Assembly: GCA_025093555.1 (NCBI GenBank)
Contig: JAIWNF010000030.1
Location: forward strand, 62,001-126,000
Origin: Circinella umbellata
Lineage: Eukaryota; Mucoromycota; Mucoromycetes; Mucorales; Lichtheimiaceae
DNA: 64,000 nt
Direction of reading: 5' to 3'
A program made the position numbers and the translations under genes. Shown piece after piece: positions 60,440 to 64,000 of the stretch (position 1 is the stretch's first letter; each line of letters begins with the position of its first letter). The notes below the pieces were generated by a model that was given only the letters and a program-made list of their open reading frames with translations, was not told the DNA's origin and did not search any database.

Positions 60440-61851
60440 ATGTCAGAAACTAAAACGAAATCATTTACAGGTTCACCACATACAGTAAGTTTGATTTCGT
60501 TTTATTTTATTATTCTATTTGACAAGTAAATATACAAGTGATCTAATTGACATTTTCGATACGTTTATTCATTCTTAATAGGATCAGGCTGTAGCTGGTT
60601 TTGGTGCTGGTTTAGTATCAACTACTTTTCTTCATCCTTTAGACGTAATTAAGATTCGATTTCAAGGTATAAATCAGTTTTTTACCACATAAAAGAAAGG
60701 GGGGGAGGTAAAAAAAAAATTAACTTTTTAAAATAACTTCCTTTATTATTATTATTATTATTCTACAATTGAATAAATAAAATAGTGGATGCATCGAAAC
60801 GTTCAGAAAAAAGACCATTAATTGGAGGTACCATTAAAGCATTTCGTGACATTATAAATAATGAAGGTGTTTTTCGCGGTTTATACCGAGGTGTAGCACC
60901 TAATATTGCAGGAGCTACAGCTAGTTGGGGTTTATATTTTTGGTGGTAAGTTTTATTATGGTACAAGAACCAGTGCAGAGGGAAAAAAAACAAAACAAAA
61001 CAAAGAGAGATAGAGGGGTGAATGAAAAAAAAAGTTACCCGGTGAAAATCCTTAAGGGGGAGATAGAAAAAAAAATATTAAACATCTTTATATCTATTAC
61101 AGGTATAGTTTAATCAAAAAACATATGAAAAAAGATGAACAAGGCAAATTATCAGCTATGCAACATTTACTTGCTTCACTTCAAGGAGGTAATTACATTG
61201 AATTGAACTCAATTTATTCTTTGATATTTGAGAGAGAGAAGGAAAAAAAAATTGACAACGCATTGTAAAATTTTCGGAACCTATTTAGGAGCATTAACGG
61301 CTATTATGACAAATCCATTTTGGGTTATTAAAACACGTATGTGTACAACCACACGATATACATCGGATGCATATACTGGATTATGGAATGGATTAAGTCG
61401 ATTAGCAAAAGAAGAAGGTATTCGAGGATTATATCGTGGTATGGTACCTGCGTTATTTGGTACATCTCATGGTGCAATTCAATTTATGGCTTATGAAGAA
61501 ATGAAGAAATGGCGAAATGATGCATTAAAAAGACGTGGAGAATCTCCAGAAGATGAACATAATGCCAAATTAAGTAATTCCGAATATTTATTAATGGCTG
61601 CTTCTTCCAAAGTGGTAGCTACAGTCACAACCTATCCTTATCAAGTATTGAGAAGTCGTTTACAAGATCGACAAACACGAGATGCCTATAAAGGTGTTAT
61701 TGATTGTATGTCTAAAATTCGAGCGGCAGAAGGATATATTGGATTTTATAAAGGATTGGCGCCTGGTATTGTTCGTGTTTTACCCGGTACTTGTATTACA
61801 TTTTTGGTATACGAAAACTTAACTCAATATTTCAAGAATCATGCTACTTAA
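60440..61851 (+). CDS. Mitochondrial carrier, FAD/folate type (SLC25A32/Flx1-like)
   Basis: Five exons, 60440-60484, 60582-60666, 60786-60945, 61103-61188 and 61289-61851, splice in phase to 312 residues. Three carrier repeats are visible through their signatures HPLDVIKIRFQ, NPFWVIKTRM and YPYQVLRSRLQ, each followed by a G-x-x-GLYRG or GFYKG block. GATASWGLYFWWYSLIK and the aromatic FW in repeat 2 are typical of the folate/FAD/NAD group (human SLC25A32, yeast Flx1). The protein would sit in the inner mitochondrial membrane and move FAD or a related cofactor. The carrier family is certain; the substrate is by similarity. Confidence 0.85.
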
Positions 61852-63038
61852 AAAGCAAAGAAATAAGTGTACATATGAACGCACATCTACAAAAGATAAT
61901 ATAACAACCCTGGAGGTTATAATATATGTCAACTCATAAGGAAAAAAAAAGTAGAAATCTGTTATATATATATATATTATTCATTTGAAAAGAAAATACC
62001 AACAAACAATAGAAAAATCACCCTTCTCCCTCTCCTTTTATACTTTTATCCACCCTTTTCCTAATCCATTTTGTCATTTTTTTTAATGTTTTTGTTCTAG
62101 AATAGAGTAATTCTGTATTGATGATGTATTATTAAAGAAATGAATGTAAAATAACATATTTTTTTTCTTTTGTTCGCTTCATCTGTCTTCTGATGAAAGT
62201 CTGATGATATGTATAATTACCTTGTCTCGGGTCACCCATAGCAACAATAACAAAAAAGACTTCGGAAAAGTGGTCAATAATGACTCTTTCTCTTCTCATA
62301 TACAAATGATAAGAGTGAAAGAGGTAATAATTGAAAACTTTCCAGTGAGACCACACAAAAGTTTAAACTATTGTACTATATATGGGTTCGTGTTTTGAAT
62401 TTCATTGTGAGAAAGAAGGTAGATTATTATAATAGGTGTAGTAAATTGCCCTTCATTGTCTTTCTCTTACCCTTTCATTCTTTTTACATGTTATCTAAAT
62501 GAAACAAAATTCGCTATAAACTTCTTGTTACAAGATCATTAATTTTTTTTGCTATGTATAATAAGTTATAGCAACGAAACACATTTATCAAAATTGTGAA
62601 TAATTATTATATATCAGTATAGAATAAATAAATTTATCCATACATATCAATTGTTGTCAATTTCTATCATAAAACCCGGTAGTAGCGCGGACAACATTTT
62701 TTTTTTTGAAAGAAACAATTACAATAATTCTTTTTAACATAAAAAACGAGTTGTTACATGAGAGATAATGAAAATTATGTTCTTTTTCTAGTGGGATTAC
62801 GTAGTTATTGATTCTTGTTTATTATTTCACCATAGCTGCAGTATTGTTATATAGACAACTACAATAACGATCAACCATTTTCATAACCATGGCAATTTTT
62901 TGACAACAGTAGACTACATCCTCATTGTTAAATTATTTTGTAATAATGATATACCCAACAATTATTACATACAATGCTAATTATCTCTGCTGTATAGTTG
63001 TAATACGTAATGGCATATCTTTTTTTTTCTTTTTAACG
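61852..63038. other. Intergenic, AT-rich
   Basis: No credible gene. The frame at 62204-62398 and its reverse-strand partner have no support. Confidence 0.5.
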
Positions 63039-63047
63039 TATATAAAA
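63039..63047 (+). promoter_or_regulatory. TATA-like box
   Basis: TATATAAAA about 140 bases upstream of the ATG at 63180, followed by a TTCTCTTCTC pyrimidine tract. The arrangement is that of a fungal core promoter. Confidence 0.5.
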
Positions 63048-63179
63048 AACGTGCTTCTCTTCTCTTTTTTTCTACAATATCAATAGTTACGCAGCCAACA
63101 CACAAAACACGAATCAATTATTTATAACAAAAAGGACTTAGTATATATATACATTATTAACGATAACACTTTCAGCACA

Positions 63180-63942
63180 ATGATGGTACCCAAAAAGAAT
63201 GATGATAATAACAAAAATTCTACACCCTCTGTTGAATTATCGGGCATCATTGAAACAGATCAATTTTCAGAATTTATGATATCAACAAGAAGAAATGAAG
63301 AATATGCGGCATGGATAGAAAAAGCATCACTATTACCTCCACTATCGGAAGCTATACGTGATATGGGTTTTTGGGTCTATGCTAGTAATCCTCCTAAACG
63401 AAAGAATGTTAATCAGAAGTAAGTATCCTATTTCATACTTTAATTTTTGCTATTATTTGCATCTATTCTACTGGTGTAAAATATTAAAAGAAAAAGCATA
63501 TATCTCCCTTGTTCTATTATACTCCTTGAATATAATTTATAGCACCCGCGCCACCTTGACTGCAGAAGAGCGTCACAAGATCAATATTACAATTTTTAAA
63601 GAACTTTGTTTTCAATATGAACATCTTCGAAATTCAATTATAATATACCACAATATATTACGCCATTATCATATGAAAGAAGAGCAAATAGGTGTACGTG
63701 GTAAACTTATTGAAAAAATGTGTTCTCTAACCAAATCTGCCTATAACCTCTTGAACGATATGGTGCAAACGTTTTATATCTTACTGGAGGAAACTCATAT
63801 GGATGATGCAAATTTGATCAAGGAAATATTTTTTGATCAAGACGAGACTTCCGCAGAAAATACGAGCACGTGTTGCTCATCACATCAAGATCTTGATATG
63901 GATGATATGACTATAGATTATAGAAATAGGTACGTAAGATAG
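63180..63942 (+). CDS. Unrecognised two-exon protein
   Basis: Exons 63180-63418 and 63543-63942 join in frame (AA|C) to 212 residues. I do not recognise the family. The first exon has a basic-polar start (MMVPKKNDDNNKN) and FSEFMISTRRNEEYAAWIEK. The second is largely helical by composition (LTAEERHKINITIFKELCFQ, then KLIEKMCSLTKSAYNLLNDM) with an acidic C terminus (HQDLDMDDMTIDYRNR). There are no signal peptide or membrane segments. A GTACGT donor-like site near 63930 leaves open a further exon outside the window; the chosen stop is followed by AATAAA at 63960. A TATA box and clean splicing support expression. Confidence 0.6.
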
Positions 63943-64000
63943 AATATATTATTAGATTTAATAAAAAGACAAGAAGAAGTAATATGTATTTAGTATAATA

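Overview
The window reads as nuclear DNA of an early-diverging fungus, most likely Mucoromycota (Mucorales-type). The base composition is strongly AT-rich. Genes carry short GT-AG introns with GTAAGT-like donors, and pyrimidine-rich tracts sit just upstream of start codons. The gene content fits: a fungal homeodomain factor, an STB6-like protein, a Sec2-type GEF, a GPH/SUT sugar transporter, and repeated copies of an intron-rich orphan family that I associate with Mucoromycota. Genus cannot be told from the sequence.

Layout. 1-6.4 kb is gene-free and lies upstream of a homeobox gene (6.47-8.17 kb, +). A three-exon sn-1 diacylglycerol lipase-like gene follows (10.3-14.1 kb, +). 14.5-22.8 kb is a transposon graveyard: a TIR element, an orphan-family pseudogene split by a TA-flanked MITE, a PIF/Harbinger relic and a 5'-truncated LINE. 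24.0-27.9 kb has a CASTOR/GATS-like ACT-domain gene (+) facing an arrestin-like gene (-). 28-45.9 kb is a second accessory region. It holds two fold-back MITEs (one with another MITE nested in it), a decayed Fanzor (eukaryotic TnpB-like) locus whose N-terminal/RuvC-I part is on + and whose C-terminal zinc-ribbon/RuvC-III part is on -, a MULE-like relic, a second orphan-family copy, LINE tails and an F-box-like fragment. 45.9-54.8 kb is gene-dense: a SUT-type transporter (+), a Sec2/Rabin-type Rab GEF (+) and an STB6-like protein (-). 55-59 kb is again accessory: a 197-bp-period tandem duplication, a 1.3-kb element with GC-rich TIRs, a third orphan-family copy, a minimal LINE insertion with a 15-bp target duplication, and a second Harbinger-related repeat. 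59.1-63.9 kb returns to housekeeping: SRP receptor beta, a mitochondrial FAD/folate-type carrier and an unrecognised two-exon gene.

How the genes relate. There are no operons or obvious functional clusters. Host genes are ordinary trafficking, signalling and transport genes with clean splicing, and I could splice nearly all of them in frame. The novelty is in the accessory regions, mainly the split Fanzor relic, the orphan family that recurs beside transposons, and several short TIR or fold-back elements whose insertion histories can be read directly.
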